A stretch of 46,041 nucleotides of DNA from Bacillota bacterium (GTDB lineage: Bacteria > Bacillota > Dethiobacteria > DTU022), in NCBI GenBank assembly GCA_030611385.1, contig JAUWPV010000013.1, forward strand, positions 1 to 46,041, read 5' to 3'. Made by a program: the position numbers and the translations under genes. This document shows, piece after piece, positions 16,365-26,193 of this stretch. Within the stretch, counting starts at the first letter, position 1. Every line of letters begins with the position of its first letter. The notes under the pieces are model-generated. The model was not told the DNA's origin. It made no database searches and saw nothing but the letters and a program-made list of their open reading frames with translations.

Positions 16365-16398
16365 CATGCTTGACAAGCATGGTTCCTTACCGTAGTGT
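16365..16398 (+). promoter_or_regulatory. Nucleoside-locus promoter with a palindromic operator over the -35 box
   Basis: CATGCTTG (16365-16372), one central A, and CAAGCATG (16374-16381) form a perfect palindrome. The -35 box TTGACA (16370-16375) lies inside it, and a weak -10 (TAGTGT, 16393-16398) follows after 17 bases. The geometry is that of a repressor operator. Upstream, AGGGC (16319-16323) and GCCCT (16351-16355) form another interrupted inverted repeat. The remaining bases between ahcY and this site show no gene. Confidence 0.65.
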
Positions 16399-16440
16399 AC
16401 TTATTGGGTTTGTAGGTATAAAAAAAGAGGAGGTTTTACA

Positions 16441-17538
16441 GTGAGAAAGTGGTTAGCTTTGTTACTGGTGGTCGTTTTTGTTTTTGCTGTGGTCGGTTGT
16501 GCAACCGAAGATGCAGTTGTTGACGAAGGTGAAGATGTTGAAGAAGTTGCTGCATTACGGGTAGGTATGGTTACCGATGCCGGTACCATTGACGACAAAT
16601 CCTTTAACCAGGGCACCTGGGAAGGGGTTTTACTCGCCGGGCAGGACTTTGGACTCGAAACCAGGTACTTAAAGCCGGGTGGAACAACGGAAGCAGATTA
16701 TGTCACTGAAATTGGCAACCTTGTCGATGCTGATTTTAAATTTGTGGTCTGCCCGGGGTTCAAGTTTGAGACTGCTATTTTTGACGTGCAGGACAGATAC
16801 CCGGATGCCAAGTTTGTTTTAATCGACGGCTATCCCCATGCCGGAGACTGGGAGCCTGTAGTTAAAGAAAACGTAGTTTCTATTTTCTTCGCCGAACATG
16901 AGTCCGGCTTCTTGGGTGGTCTGGCAGCAGCCTTGCAACTGCAGGAAGGCGAAGTTGCTTTCATCGGCGGCATGGAAATTCCCGCGGTGCAGAAATTTAA
17001 CTGGGGCTTCCAGCAGGGTGTTCTCTACGCTAATGAGAATTACAGCACCCAGGTAGTTATGAATGCCGACAACTTTATCTATCAAGGCACCTTTGACGAT
17101 GTTGCTGCCGGCCAGGTTTTGGCTGCCGCTATGTTTGATAAGGGTGTTGACGCTATCTTTGCCGCTGCCGGTGGTGTTGGTATTGGCGCGATCAACGAAG
17201 CTAAGGCCCGTGCCGCAACTGGCCAGGCAGTATGGATCGTTGGGGTCGACGTAGACCAGTATGCTGAAGGTATCTACGAAGGCGATAAATCGATTATCCT
17301 TACTTCAGCGATGAAGTATATCGACGTAGCCGCCTATGACATGATTAAAGCCGAGCTGGATGGCACATTTCCCGGTGGAGAAATCCTGATGTTCAATGCT
17401 GCGAATTTCGGTATCGGTATCCCCAAAGAAAACCCGAACCTGGATCCCGAAGTTGAAGCATTAGTAGCTGAGGCTTTTGCCGCATTGCAGGCAGGCACCC
17501 TGGTTGTTTCTGATGTTCAGGGAGACCTGTTCAAGTAG
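16441..17538 (+). CDS. BMP-family nucleoside-binding lipoprotein of an ABC importer
   Basis: The 365-residue protein has a lipoprotein signal peptide ending in the lipobox VVGC (Cys about 20), an acidic linker, and a PnrA/BMP-type periplasmic-binding fold with the family motif DKSFNQGTWEG. BMP proteins such as TmpC/PnrA and the Bacillus NupN bind purine or other nucleosides and feed a sugar-type ABC importer. The GTG start at 16441 follows GAGGAGG. The ATPase, two permeases and two catabolic enzymes follow on the same strand, which supports nucleoside uptake. A strong terminator lies directly after it, so it is probably made in excess of the membrane components. Confidence 0.95.
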   Translation: MRKWLALLLVVVFVFAVVGCATEDAVVDEGEDVEEVAALRVGMVTDAGTIDDKSFNQGTWEGVLLAGQDFGLETRYLKPGGTTEADYVTEIGNLVDADFKFVVCPGFKFETAIFDVQDRYPDAKFVLIDGYPHAGDWEPVVKENVVSIFFAEHESGFLGGLAAALQLQEGEVAFIGGMEIPAVQKFNWGFQQGVLYANENYSTQVVMNADNFIYQGTFDDVAAGQVLAAAMFDKGVDAIFAAAGGVGIGAINEAKARAATGQAVWIVGVDVDQYAEGIYEGDKSIILTSAMKYIDVAAYDMIKAELDGTFPGGEILMFNAANFGIGIPKENPNLDPEVEALVAEAFAALQAGTLVVSDVQGDLFK

Positions 17539-17558
17539 TAATTATGAAGCTTGAAAAG

Positions 17559-17590
17559 AAAAAGGGCGGTTTTAAATCCGCCCTTTTTTC
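17559..17590 (+). terminator. Strong intrinsic terminator after the BMP lipoprotein gene
   Basis: AAAAAGGGCGG (17559-17569) pairs with CCGCCCTTTTT (17578-17588) around an 8-base loop, and the T-run continues. It probably lets only part of the transcription pass to the ABC genes, a common way to overproduce a binding protein. Confidence 0.92.
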
Positions 17591-17734
17591 TAATCTAAGA
17601 GCAGATTTTGGATTGCCTCATAACTATTAATTGATGATCATATACTAGTCTGAATCAAAAATATTTTGTTCCTGCTTTATCTGGTCACCTGGTATTCTGA
17701 TCCCCGACTTCTAAAAACATGGGAGCTGGTGCGT

Positions 17735-19258
17735 TTGGATTATGTGGTTGAAATGCGCAATATCCGTAAAAGTTTTCCCGGTATAATTGCCTGCGATAAT
17801 ATTGATTTTCAGGTAAAAAAAGGTGAAATCCATGCCCTCTTGGGTGAAAACGGGGCGGGGAAATCAACCCTGATGAACATCCTATTCGGCCTCTATCAAC
17901 CCGATGCTGGTTCCATTTACCTGCGCGGCAAAAAAGTAAATATTGTCAATCCCAATGTTGCCAACGAACTCGGTATTGGCATGGTTCACCAACACTTCAA
18001 GCTCGTCCATAATTTTACAGTAACCGAAAATATTATTTTAGGTCTGGAACCGACCAGGGCCTTGATGATCGATACCCGCAGCGCTTCCGCCCAGATCAAA
18101 GAACTTTCACAGAAATACGGTCTCAATGTAGATCCTGATGCAAAAATATCCGATGTATCGGTCGGTATGCAACAGCGTGTGGAAATATTAAAGATGCTTT
18201 ATCGCGATGCGGAAATATTAATTTTTGATGAGCCGACCGCAGTTTTAACTCCTCAGGAAGTACGTGAGCTGATGAAAATCATGCGCAACCTTATTGATGA
18301 AGGGAAAACGATTATCTTAATCACTCATAAGCTGCGCGAGATCATGGCCATTGCTGATCGTAGTACTGTCATTCGCTGGGGCAAAGTAGTCGGTACTGTC
18401 AATGTCGCTGATACAACCGAGGAGAAACTTGCTGAAATGATGGTCGGCCGGAAGGTGCTATTCGAACTAAATAAAAAGGAAGCCCACCCCAAAGAGGAAA
18501 TCCTGCGCATCGAAAAACTTTCGGTGGCCGGAAGCGGCGGCGCCAAAGGCCTGAAAAACTTTTCGCTTGGGGTAAGATGCGGAGAGATTGTCGGTCTTGC
18601 CGGTGTGGACGGTAACGGGCAGGCCGAACTGGTGGGCGCGATAATTGGGCTGCGCAAAATATTATCAGGTAAAATCATTCTACACGACCGTGATGTCAGC
18701 ACCCTCTCCATTCGTGAGCGGATCAGTACCGGTATGGCTCATATCCCCGAAGATCGGCATAAGCATGGCCTGATTCTCGACTACTCAGTCCAGGAAAATT
18801 TGGTCCTCAAAAATTATTATCTGGAGCCGTTTTCCCATAAAGGACTTCTGAACTGGGATTATATTTATGATCATGCTGAACGGGTCATTAAAGATTTTGA
18901 TGTCCGCGCCGGAGAAGGTGCCGAAGCATCAGCCCGGTCTCTTTCGGGAGGCAACCAGCAGAAAGCAATCGTCGGCCGGGAATTTGACGGCAACCCTGAT
19001 CTGCTGATTGCGGTACAGCCAACCCGCGGACTCGATGTCGGGGCTATTGAATATATTCATAAGCGCCTGCTCGAGCAGCGTGACCAGGGCAAAGCGGTCC
19101 TGTTGGTTTCTCTGGAACTCGATGAAATCCTTGATCTCTCCGATCGCATTGCTGTAATCTTTAATGGTGAACTGGTCGGATTAGTCAACGCTGCTGAGAC
19201 TGATGAAAATGAAATTGGTTTAATGATGGCCGGAGGGAAGCGAGGTGCCACTGCTTGA
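17735..19258 (+). CDS. Nucleoside ABC importer ATPase with two nucleotide-binding domains
   Basis: The protein (about 507 residues) fuses two ATPase domains, as in NupO and other sugar/nucleoside importers. Domain 1 has Walker A GENGAGKST, signature SVGMQQRVE, Walker B LIFDEPTAVLTP and switch His in LITHKLREI. Domain 2 has a degenerate Walker A (GVDGNGQAEL, no lysine), canonical signature LSGGNQQK and an altered Walker B (LIAVQPTRGLD). This asymmetry is normal for the family. The frame runs further upstream, but GGGAG at 17721-17725 points to the TTG at 17735, with GTG at 17729 as an alternative. It overlaps the first permease by four bases. Confidence 0.94.
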   Translation: MDYVVEMRNIRKSFPGIIACDNIDFQVKKGEIHALLGENGAGKSTLMNILFGLYQPDAGSIYLRGKKVNIVNPNVANELGIGMVHQHFKLVHNFTVTENIILGLEPTRALMIDTRSASAQIKELSQKYGLNVDPDAKISDVSVGMQQRVEILKMLYRDAEILIFDEPTAVLTPQEVRELMKIMRNLIDEGKTIILITHKLREIMAIADRSTVIRWGKVVGTVNVADTTEEKLAEMMVGRKVLFELNKKEAHPKEEILRIEKLSVAGSGGAKGLKNFSLGVRCGEIVGLAGVDGNGQAELVGAIIGLRKILSGKIILHDRDVSTLSIRERISTGMAHIPEDRHKHGLILDYSVQENLVLKNYYLEPFSHKGLLNWDYIYDHAERVIKDFDVRAGEGAEASARSLSGGNQQKAIVGREFDGNPDLLIAVQPTRGLDVGAIEYIHKRLLEQRDQGKAVLLVSLELDEILDLSDRIAVIFNGELVGLVNAAETDENEIGLMMAGGKRGATA

Positions 19259-20370
19259 AAAAAAAGCTAATAGTAAAAAAGAACTTCCTGATGTCTTTGT
19301 TCGCCGTTATCCTCGGGTTAATCGCCGGGGCGATCTTGATGTTCGTTACAGGCAGTAACCCGATCGAAGGTTTTTACTATCTCTTCCGGGGCGGCTTGAT
19401 GAATATTGAGCGGATTGGCAATTCACTGGCCACCGCAACGCCGTTGATCTTTGCCGGGTTATCGGTGGCTTTTGCTTTTAAAACCGGCTTGTTTAATATT
19501 GGTGGTGCCGGACAGATGCTAATCGGCGGACTTTGCGCGACGGCGGTCGGGCTGACGTTTGACTGGCCGAAACCGATTTTGCTTACAGTAATTATTATTG
19601 CTGCCATGATCGGCGGCGCGCTTTGGGGCGCACTGCCGGGATTACTGAAAGCCCGCTTTAATGTGCATGAAGTGGTTGCGACAATCATGATGAACTGGAT
19701 TGCATACTGGACGGTTTTTTATCTGGTGCCTCTTTACCTTAAAGGTCCTTTTCTCGAGACGGAATCACAGCGCATCCCTATGGCCGCCTCACTGAAGGTG
19801 TCCTGGCTTACTTCGCTTTTCAGCGGATCATATATTAATCTCGGCATTTTTCTGGCAATTATTTTTGTGGCGATAACTGCCTTTATTCTTGAGAGAACAA
19901 CCCTCGGTTATGAATTAAAAGCGGTAGGCTATAACCGTGATGCCGCTGAGGCTGCCGGTATTGGAGTTAACCGTAATATTGTTCTTTCCATGGCTGTTGC
20001 CGGCGCCCTGGCCGGATTGGGCGGCGCTACTTTTTACGTCGGTTTTGCTTCGAACATGCAGATTGGGGTTTTGCCATCCCAGGGTTTTGACGGTATTGCC
20101 GTAGCTTTGCTCGGGGCTAACTCACCATGGGGTGTTTTTGCAGCTGCTCTGTTTTTCGGCCTCCTTCATACCGGGAAAGGTTTTATGAACGCTATGACTG
20201 CCATCCCTCCTGAAATTGCCGATACGATTATTGCCACGATTATCTATTTTGCTGCCACCTCTGTTTTGATCGAAAGAAACTGGGATAAACTGAACAAGTT
20301 CAGGCTCGCTTTACGGTTGCGTAAATCCAAGCAGGAGAGCCTTGAAGACGATTCTGGAGGTGAGCAGTAA
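19255..20370 (+). CDS. Nucleoside ABC importer permease, first subunit
   Basis: The 371-residue polytopic membrane protein matches the BPD_transp_2 permeases of the NupP/YufP type. Family features include the segment FKTGLFNIGGAGQMLIGG and the cytoplasmic EAA-like region GYNRDAAEAAGIGVNRNIV (about residues 222-240) that contacts the ATPase. It has about ten hydrophobic segments. The TTG start overlaps the ATPase stop, and its own stop shares a base with the next start, so the operon is tightly coupled. With the second permease it forms the membrane channel. Confidence 0.94.
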   Translation: MKKKLIVKKNFLMSLFAVILGLIAGAILMFVTGSNPIEGFYYLFRGGLMNIERIGNSLATATPLIFAGLSVAFAFKTGLFNIGGAGQMLIGGLCATAVGLTFDWPKPILLTVIIIAAMIGGALWGALPGLLKARFNVHEVVATIMMNWIAYWTVFYLVPLYLKGPFLETESQRIPMAASLKVSWLTSLFSGSYINLGIFLAIIFVAITAFILERTTLGYELKAVGYNRDAAEAAGIGVNRNIVLSMAVAGALAGLGGATFYVGFASNMQIGVLPSQGFDGIAVALLGANSPWGVFAAALFFGLLHTGKGFMNAMTAIPPEIADTIIATIIYFAATSVLIERNWDKLNKFRLALRLRKSKQESLEDDSGGEQ

Positions 20371-21317
20371 TGGTAGATCTAATTTACCAACTGTTTCCTT
20401 ATGCGATTGCCTTTACCGTCCCACTGTTGATCACCTCCCTGGGAGGGCTTTACAGTGAACGCAGCGGGGTAATCAATATCGGCCTTGAAGGTTTGATGCT
20501 GATGGGTATGTTTGTAGGAGCCTTGATTATATCGAGAACCGAATCGATTTACCCCGGCACGGCGATCTGGATCGGCCTGCTGGCGGCGATGTTGTTTGGC
20601 GCTGTCTTTGCCCTGCTGCACGCTTTTGCGTGCGTTACCCTTAACGCCAACCAGGTGATCAGTGGTATCGCCATCAATATGATTGCCGCTGCCGTAACTG
20701 TTTACCTGGCCCGTTTGATCAGCGGCAGCGGCAATATCCAGATCATCCGGGGTTTAAGCCGACAAACTATCCCCATTCTATCCGATATCCCCATTCTAGG
20801 CCGGCTCTTATTTACCCAAACTTATGCCACGACCTGGTTTGTTCTATTGATCCTGGTGGTTGCGACTTTTCTTCTTTACAAGACCCGCTTCGGTTTACGA
20901 CTGCGCGCCTGTGGTGAACACCCCCATGCTGCCGATTCTGCCGGGGTTAATGTTTACAGGATGCGCTACATGGCAGTGATCATTTCCGGAGCCTGTGCCG
21001 GCCTCGGCGGCGCGACTTTTATCGTTACTATTTCTGGAGAATTTAACGGTACTGCTGCCGGATTGGGTTTCCTGGCTCTGGCTGCTTTAATTTTTGGGCA
21101 GTGGAAACCATGGGGGATTCTCGGGGCTGCCTTTTTCTTCGGTTTTGCCAGTACTGTAGCCAATGTTTCTCAGGTTGTTCCGATGCTGGCCCAGATACCC
21201 GGGATTTATCTGAAGACATTCCCCTATGTGGTTACCCTTGCGGCCCTTGTCCTTTCTTCAAAATATTCACTGGCTCCGAAAGCAATCGGAGAGCCCTATG
21301 ATAAAGGGAAACGCTGA
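20370..21317 (+). CDS. Nucleoside ABC importer permease, second subunit
   Basis: The 315-residue membrane protein is of the NupQ/YufQ type. It opens with a short helix, then the family sequence LITSLGGLYSERSGVINIGL, and carries the ATPase-contact loop RACGEHPHAADSAGVNVYRM (about residues 179-198). The ATG overlaps the preceding stop codon in TAATG. A GAGGTGAG ribosome binding site lies within the end of the first permease gene. A phosphorylase gene follows after 29 bases, which suggests that imported nucleosides are broken down at once. Confidence 0.94.
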   Translation: MVDLIYQLFPYAIAFTVPLLITSLGGLYSERSGVINIGLEGLMLMGMFVGALIISRTESIYPGTAIWIGLLAAMLFGAVFALLHAFACVTLNANQVISGIAINMIAAAVTVYLARLISGSGNIQIIRGLSRQTIPILSDIPILGRLLFTQTYATTWFVLLILVVATFLLYKTRFGLRLRACGEHPHAADSAGVNVYRMRYMAVIISGACAGLGGATFIVTISGEFNGTAAGLGFLALAALIFGQWKPWGILGAAFFFGFASTVANVSQVVPMLAQIPGIYLKTFPYVVTLAALVLSSKYSLAPKAIGEPYDKGKR

Positions 21318-21346
21318 TCAATGCCCGATGACATGGTGGTGATATC

Positions 21347-22672
21347 TTGAGAGTCTACGATTTAATTATGAAAAAACGGAATGGTGCGGTTCTGTCACGG
21401 GCCGAAATTGAATACCTGATTACCGGTTACGTAGACGGCAGTATTCCTGATTACCAGATGTCGGCTCTGGCCATGGCGATCTGTTTTCAGGGGATGAACG
21501 ATGAAGAAACCCTGAACCTGACCATGGCCATGGTCAATTCCGGCGATACTATCTCTTTGCAGGAGATAGCGGGTATCAAGGTTGACAAACACAGCACCGG
21601 TGGAGTAGGAGATACTACTACTTTGGTCCTGATTCCACTGGTAGCCGCTGCCGGAGTCCCGGTAGCGAAACTCTCCGGCCGCGGTCTTGGTCACACCGGC
21701 GGCACTCTTGATAAACTGGAATCTATTCCAGGTTTTCGAACGGAAATGACGGTTGCCGATCTTATTGCCGCTGTCAAAAGTATTGGTGTGGCCGTGGCCG
21801 GTCAAACCGGTAACCTGGTGCCAGCCGATAAAATGCTTTACGCTTTGCGTGATGTAACAGCGACAGTCGATAGCAAGCCGCTGATTGCTGGCAGTATCAT
21901 GAGCAAGAAACTGGCTGCCGGTGCCGACGCTCTTGTTCTTGATGTCAAGGCCGGTGACGGGGCCTTTCTAAAAAGCCGGGAAGAGGCTTTCGACCTGGCT
22001 CAGGCTATGGTTGAAATTGGTAACGGTGCCGGCCGGGAAACTGTAGCGGTCGTCACCAACATGGATCAACCGCTCGGCCGGGCTGTCGGCAACGCGCTTG
22101 AGGTGGAAGAAGCGATCCTTACCCTGCGTGGTGAAGGACCGCCCGATCTGGAAGAGCTCTGCCTGGTTCTGGGCGGTTGGATGCTCTGCCTGGCCGGAAA
22201 AATTCCTGATCCTGAAGAGGGGAAAGCCGTTCTTAAGAAATTGATCGAGAACGGCGCCGCCCTGCGCAAATTTAAAGAGATGATCAAAAACCAATATGGG
22301 GATGATGCTGTCACCGAAAACCTGGCGCTGCTGCCTCATACTACAAACAAGATCAATGTTAAAGCAACCGGAGAAGGCTATATCAGCCGCCTTAGAGCCG
22401 AGGTAATCGGAGTTGCGGCCATGACCCTGGGCGCCGGCCGGGAGAAGAAAGATTCAATAATGGATCCGGCAGTAGGAATAATTCTGGAAAAGAAAGCAGG
22501 TGATCGGATCAGCGCCGGAGAAACAATAGCTGTGGTCCATGCCCGTGAAGAGGCCGGGGCAGACCTGATCGCTTCCGTGGATGAGATGATCCGATCTGCT
22601 TACGAGTTGCATGACAAACCGGTCGATAAGCCAACTCTTGTTTTCGGTAGCGTCGATATGAAAGGAAGGTGA
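21347..22672 (+). CDS. pdp: Pyrimidine-nucleoside (thymidine) phosphorylase
   Basis: The 441-residue enzyme splits uridine, thymidine or deoxyuridine with phosphate to give the base and (deoxy)ribose 1-phosphate. The family signature [20 protein letters not shown] (about 115-134) and the phosphate-binding [10 protein letters not shown] (about 81-90) are intact, and the length fits Pdp/DeoA. Whether it is pyrimidine-broad (Pdp) or thymidine-specific (DeoA) cannot be decided with certainty. The Firmicutes context favours Pdp. The TTG start at 21347 has GGTGGTGAT upstream. It overlaps deoC by four bases. Confidence 0.95.
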   Translation: MRVYDLIMKKRNGAVLSRAEIEYLITGYVDGSIPDYQMSALAMAICFQGMNDEETLNLTMAMVNSGDTISLQEIAGIKVDKHSTGGVGDTTTLVLIPLVAAAGVPVAKLSGRGLGHTGGTLDKLESIPGFRTEMTVADLIAAVKSIGVAVAGQTGNLVPADKMLYALRDVTATVDSKPLIAGSIMSKKLAAGADALVLDVKAGDGAFLKSREEAFDLAQAMVEIGNGAGRETVAVVTNMDQPLGRAVGNALEVEEAILTLRGEGPPDLEELCLVLGGWMLCLAGKIPDPEEGKAVLKKLIENGAALRKFKEMIKNQYGDDAVTENLALLPHTTNKINVKATGEGYISRLRAEVIGVAAMTLGAGREKKDSIMDPAVGIILEKKAGDRISAGETIAVVHAREEAGADLIASVDEMIRSAYELHDKPVDKPTLVFGSVDMKGR

Positions 22673-23325
22673 TCAACATATCTGAAAATATGGCTCAATA
22701 CATCGATCACACCCTGCTCAAGGCGGATGCCACCGGGGCAGAGATCGTTAAACTTTGCCGGGAAGCGCTTGAAAACCGGTTTTATTCTGTCTGTATTAAC
22801 CCTTCTAACGTGAAAACAGCTGTTGATGAGCTGCAGGGTAGCGCAGTAAAGGTTTGCGCAGTAATTGGATTTCCGCTGGGAGCAACCACCACTGCTGTAA
22901 AAACTTACGAAACTGCCGAAGCTGTGGAAAACGGCGCAGCAGAGGTTGATATGGTTATTCATATCGGAGCGCTGAAAGGTGGAGATGTACAATATGTGCT
23001 TAATGATATCTCCGCTGTAGTCCGTGCGGCCAAAGGAAAAACCGTCAAGGTGATTATTGAGACAGGCTTGCTCAACGCTGAAGAAAAAGTGCTTGCCTGC
23101 CGCCTGGCTAAAGAGGCCGGAGCGCGCTTTGTCAAAACTTCAACCGGTTTCGGCCCCGGCGGAGCCACTATAGCCGATGTACAGCTCATGCGTGAAACAG
23201 TCGGTTCTGACCTGGGGGTTAAAGCGTCAGGTGGGGTGCGCACTCCGGAAGCAGTCCGGCAGATGATCGAAGCCGGGGCAACCAGGATTGGCACCAGTTC
23301 CGGTGTGGGCATCGTCAAAGAATAG
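22669..23325 (+). CDS. deoC: Deoxyribose-phosphate aldolase
   Basis: The 218-residue TIM-barrel aldolase splits deoxyribose 5-phosphate to acetaldehyde and glyceraldehyde 3-phosphate. The Schiff-base lysine is K156 in [12 protein letters not shown] and the proton-relay lysine is K185 in [10 protein letters not shown]. The GTG at 22669 overlaps the pdp stop (GTGA), with AAGGAAG immediately before it. The ATG at 22690 would also keep the whole fold but has no ribosome binding site. With pdp it completes deoxynucleoside breakdown. No phosphopentomutase (deoB) is in the window, so that step must be encoded elsewhere. Confidence 0.95.
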   Translation: MINISENMAQYIDHTLLKADATGAEIVKLCREALENRFYSVCINPSNVKTAVDELQGSAVKVCAVIGFPLGATTTAVKTYETAEAVENGAAEVDMVIHIGALKGGDVQYVLNDISAVVRAAKGKTVKVIIETGLLNAEEKVLACRLAKEAGARFVKTSTGFGPGGATIADVQLMRETVGSDLGVKASGGVRTPEAVRQMIEAGATRIGTSSGVGIVKE

Positions 23326-23337
23326 GTCGGAATATTT

Positions 23338-23367
23338 TTGACAAAGATGACCGCGGTGATCTAAAAT
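23338..23367 (+). promoter_or_regulatory. Promoter of the UPF0182 gene
   Basis: TTGACA (23338-23343) and TAAAAT (23362-23367) are spaced by 18 bases. The gap between deoC and the next gene holds no clear terminator. Confidence 0.75.
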
Positions 23368-23427
23368 AAGGGTATAAATATATTTAACCGGTGCATTCCG
23401 GTATTTGTTTTACTTGGGGGGATAATC

Positions 23428-26172
23428 TTGCGTAAGCGATTTATTCTGATAGTGGTTGCTTTCGTTATTGTAAGTTCAATACTGCTGACCGGAACGAATT
23501 TTTACCTTGACATGCTCTGGTTTAAAGAACTACAGGTCGCCCAGGTTTTTTGGACTCAGTATCTGACCCGCTGGGGGATGCGTCTTGGTGGTTTTCTCTT
23601 TCTTTTCGTCTTTCTTTTTGTGAATCTGATCTTTACCAAACGCTATATCCTTAGCTTTCCCAATTTGGCCTTACGCGAAAGATTGATGGCTACCGGGTTT
23701 ATGAGCCTGTTAACTCCACGTCGGCTGACTATTTACATTTTTGTGGCCTCCGGAATTCTGGCTTATATTTTGTCCGGTTATGCCGGAAACTACTGGATGG
23801 AACTATTGCGTTTCTTAAACCAGGTTCCTTTTAATATCAGTGATCCTGTCTTTGGAACCGATATTGCTTTTTATGTTTTCCGTCTGCCTTTTTATCGCTT
23901 TATTTATGGTTTTTTAATGATGGCCCTGGGAATCACTATAATTATTGTCGGTGCAATTTATTTATTATTAAATCCGCCTACCCAGGGAAAACGGGGCTTG
24001 ATGCTTTCCTCGTCAAGAGGAATCAGTCACCTGGCGGTTCTACTGGCCTTTGCTTTCGGCTTAAAAGCTTGGGATTACCGGCTCAAACAGTTTGAACTGG
24101 TTCTTTCGGAGCGGGGCGTTGTCTTTGGTGCCGGTTATACCGATATCAATGCCAATTACATGGCTTTGACGGTGCTGATGATAGTGGCGGGAATAATTGC
24201 CCTCGTTTTCCTGGCCAATATATTCTTGCGCCGTTCCAATCTCTTTTTGTATGGCTTCCTCGCTTTGATCGGAGTTTCACTGTTGGGAGGATGGGCATAC
24301 CCGGCGGCGATCCAGAGTTTTGTAGTTGAACCCAGCGAGTTCAGTTATGAAAGCGAGTATCTGGCCCACAACATTGAATTCACTCGCAATGCTTATAATA
24401 TTGCTAAGTTTGAATCGCGGAGTTATGATCCCGCCGAACTGCTGACCTGGGATGATTTGCGCGAAAATCCGGGAACGATGAACAATGTGCGCCTTTGGGA
24501 TCATCGTCCTCTTTTAACCACCTTCAATGAACTGCAGGCTATCCGCCTCTACTACCGCTTTAATGATGTCGACATCGATCGTTATAATGTTAATGGAGAA
24601 TATCGCCAGGTAATGCTGGCTGCCCGGGAACTCGATAAAACCCGTCTGGCCGAGCAGGCTCAGACCTGGGTTAACCTTCAACTGCAATGGACTCACGGCT
24701 ACGGCGTCACCATGAGCCCGGTCAACGAGGTTACCCTGGAAGGTTTGCCGCGCTATATATTAGGTGATATACCGCCGGTTGGCGATTTAGAGCTTGACAA
24801 CCCGGCGATCTATTTCGGTGAACTGACCACTGATTACGTGATCATCAATACAGAGACACCGGAATTTCATTATGCCACCGCTGGTGACGAAAATGAATTT
24901 ACCGTCTATGAGGGCAATGCCGGTATTCCACTGCATTCTTTCCTGCGCCGGTTACTGTTAACTTTAAAGTTTGGCGAATACCGCATCCTTATATCTAACG
25001 AATTAAGCAATGACAGCCGTATTCTCTTTGATCGCAATATCCAAAACCGAGTGCAAAAGCTGGCGCCATTTCTACGCTACGATGGAGACCCTTATGTTGT
25101 TGTTGATGACGGACGTTTATTCTGGATCCAGGATGCTTATACCGTTACCAATAGTTACCCATATTCAGCGCCGTATGGAAATATAAATTATATCCGCAAC
25201 TCGGTCAAGGTGGTCATTGACGCTTATCATGGTAGCGTAAATTATTACATTGTCGATCCGGATGATCCGCTGGTTCAGACTTACAGCCGCATCTTCCCGG
25301 AACTTTTCAGCCCACTGGAAGAAATGCCTGAGGGTTTGAAAGCCCACCTGCGCTACCCCGAAGACCTTTTTAACGTTCAAGCGCAGATGCTAACTCTCTA
25401 CCACATTACCGATCCGAATATTTTCTACACCAGAGAAGACTTATGGGCAGTACCGTTTGAGCAGTCTTTCGGCCAGGAGCAGTTGATGCAACCTTACTAC
25501 ACGATCTTACAGCTGCCCGGTTATGTTGAGCCGGAGTATGTTTTGATTCTGCCCTTTACGCCGGATAGTCGTAATAACATGATTGCCTGGATGGTCGCCC
25601 GTTGCGATCAACCCAACTATGGAGATGTAGAGGTCTTTCTTTTCCCCAAGGAAAGGGTCATTCTCGGCCCCAAACAGGTTGAAAACCGAATCGACCAGAG
25701 CACTGAAATATCGGAACAGTTCACCCTGTGGGGTCAGGTTGGTTCAAGGGTTATCCGGGGAAACTTGCTGGTGTTGCCGATCAATAATGCCCTGCTTTAT
25801 GTCGAACCGATTTTCCTGGAAGCTGATCAAGGGGGGCTGCCGGAGTTGGCCCGTGTGATCGTTGTCTTCCGGGAAACAGTAGTGATGGAAGATACACTGG
25901 AAAAGGCTCTGATTCGTATCTTTGGTGAGATCGAAGTCTCACAGCCAGATCCGGATCCTGAGGATCTGCCCGGCGATCTGCCACCGGAAGATTTTGTACC
26001 GACAGATCAACCTGTTGCAGACGATCCCTTCCTGGCTGAGCTTATCCGGAATGCACAGATAGTGTACGAAGAGGCCCTGCAAAGCCAGCAGGAAGGTGAT
26101 TGGACTGGCTATGGCGACAAGATAAATGAACTCGAGCAGATTCTTTCCGAACTGGCTCGCTATGCCAACTGA
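23428..26172 (+). CDS. UPF0182-family large membrane protein of unknown function
   Basis: The 914-residue protein has the UPF0182 (COG1615) plan. About seven membrane helices lie in the first 300 residues, including segments near 5-25, 48-68, 105-125, 160-180, 200-215, 250-268 and 275-295. A long extracellular domain (about 300-820) follows, with the family region YSAPYGNINYIRNSVKVVID. It ends in an acidic proline-rich linker (DPDPEDLPGDLPPEDF) and a short helix. The biochemical role of this family is not established. The TTG start at 23428 follows GGGGGGA. The RNase HI-PFK gene follows after 21 bases and may share its transcript. Confidence 0.93.
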   Translation: MRKRFILIVVAFVIVSSILLTGTNFYLDMLWFKELQVAQVFWTQYLTRWGMRLGGFLFLFVFLFVNLIFTKRYILSFPNLALRERLMATGFMSLLTPRRLTIYIFVASGILAYILSGYAGNYWMELLRFLNQVPFNISDPVFGTDIAFYVFRLPFYRFIYGFLMMALGITIIIVGAIYLLLNPPTQGKRGLMLSSSRGISHLAVLLAFAFGLKAWDYRLKQFELVLSERGVVFGAGYTDINANYMALTVLMIVAGIIALVFLANIFLRRSNLFLYGFLALIGVSLLGGWAYPAAIQSFVVEPSEFSYESEYLAHNIEFTRNAYNIAKFESRSYDPAELLTWDDLRENPGTMNNVRLWDHRPLLTTFNELQAIRLYYRFNDVDIDRYNVNGEYRQVMLAARELDKTRLAEQAQTWVNLQLQWTHGYGVTMSPVNEVTLEGLPRYILGDIPPVGDLELDNPAIYFGELTTDYVIINTETPEFHYATAGDENEFTVYEGNAGIPLHSFLRRLLLTLKFGEYRILISNELSNDSRILFDRNIQNRVQKLAPFLRYDGDPYVVVDDGRLFWIQDAYTVTNSYPYSAPYGNINYIRNSVKVVIDAYHGSVNYYIVDPDDPLVQTYSRIFPELFSPLEEMPEGLKAHLRYPEDLFNVQAQMLTLYHITDPNIFYTREDLWAVPFEQSFGQEQLMQPYYTILQLPGYVEPEYVLILPFTPDSRNNMIAWMVARCDQPNYGDVEVFLFPKERVILGPKQVENRIDQSTEISEQFTLWGQVGSRVIRGNLLVLPINNALLYVEPIFLEADQGGLPELARVIVVFRETVVMEDTLEKALIRIFGEIEVSQPDPDPEDLPGDLPPEDFVPTDQPVADDPFLAELIRNAQIVYEEALQSQQEGDWTGYGDKINELEQILSELARYAN

Positions 26173-26193
26173 TTTCTGATCGGGGGTTTGTAT

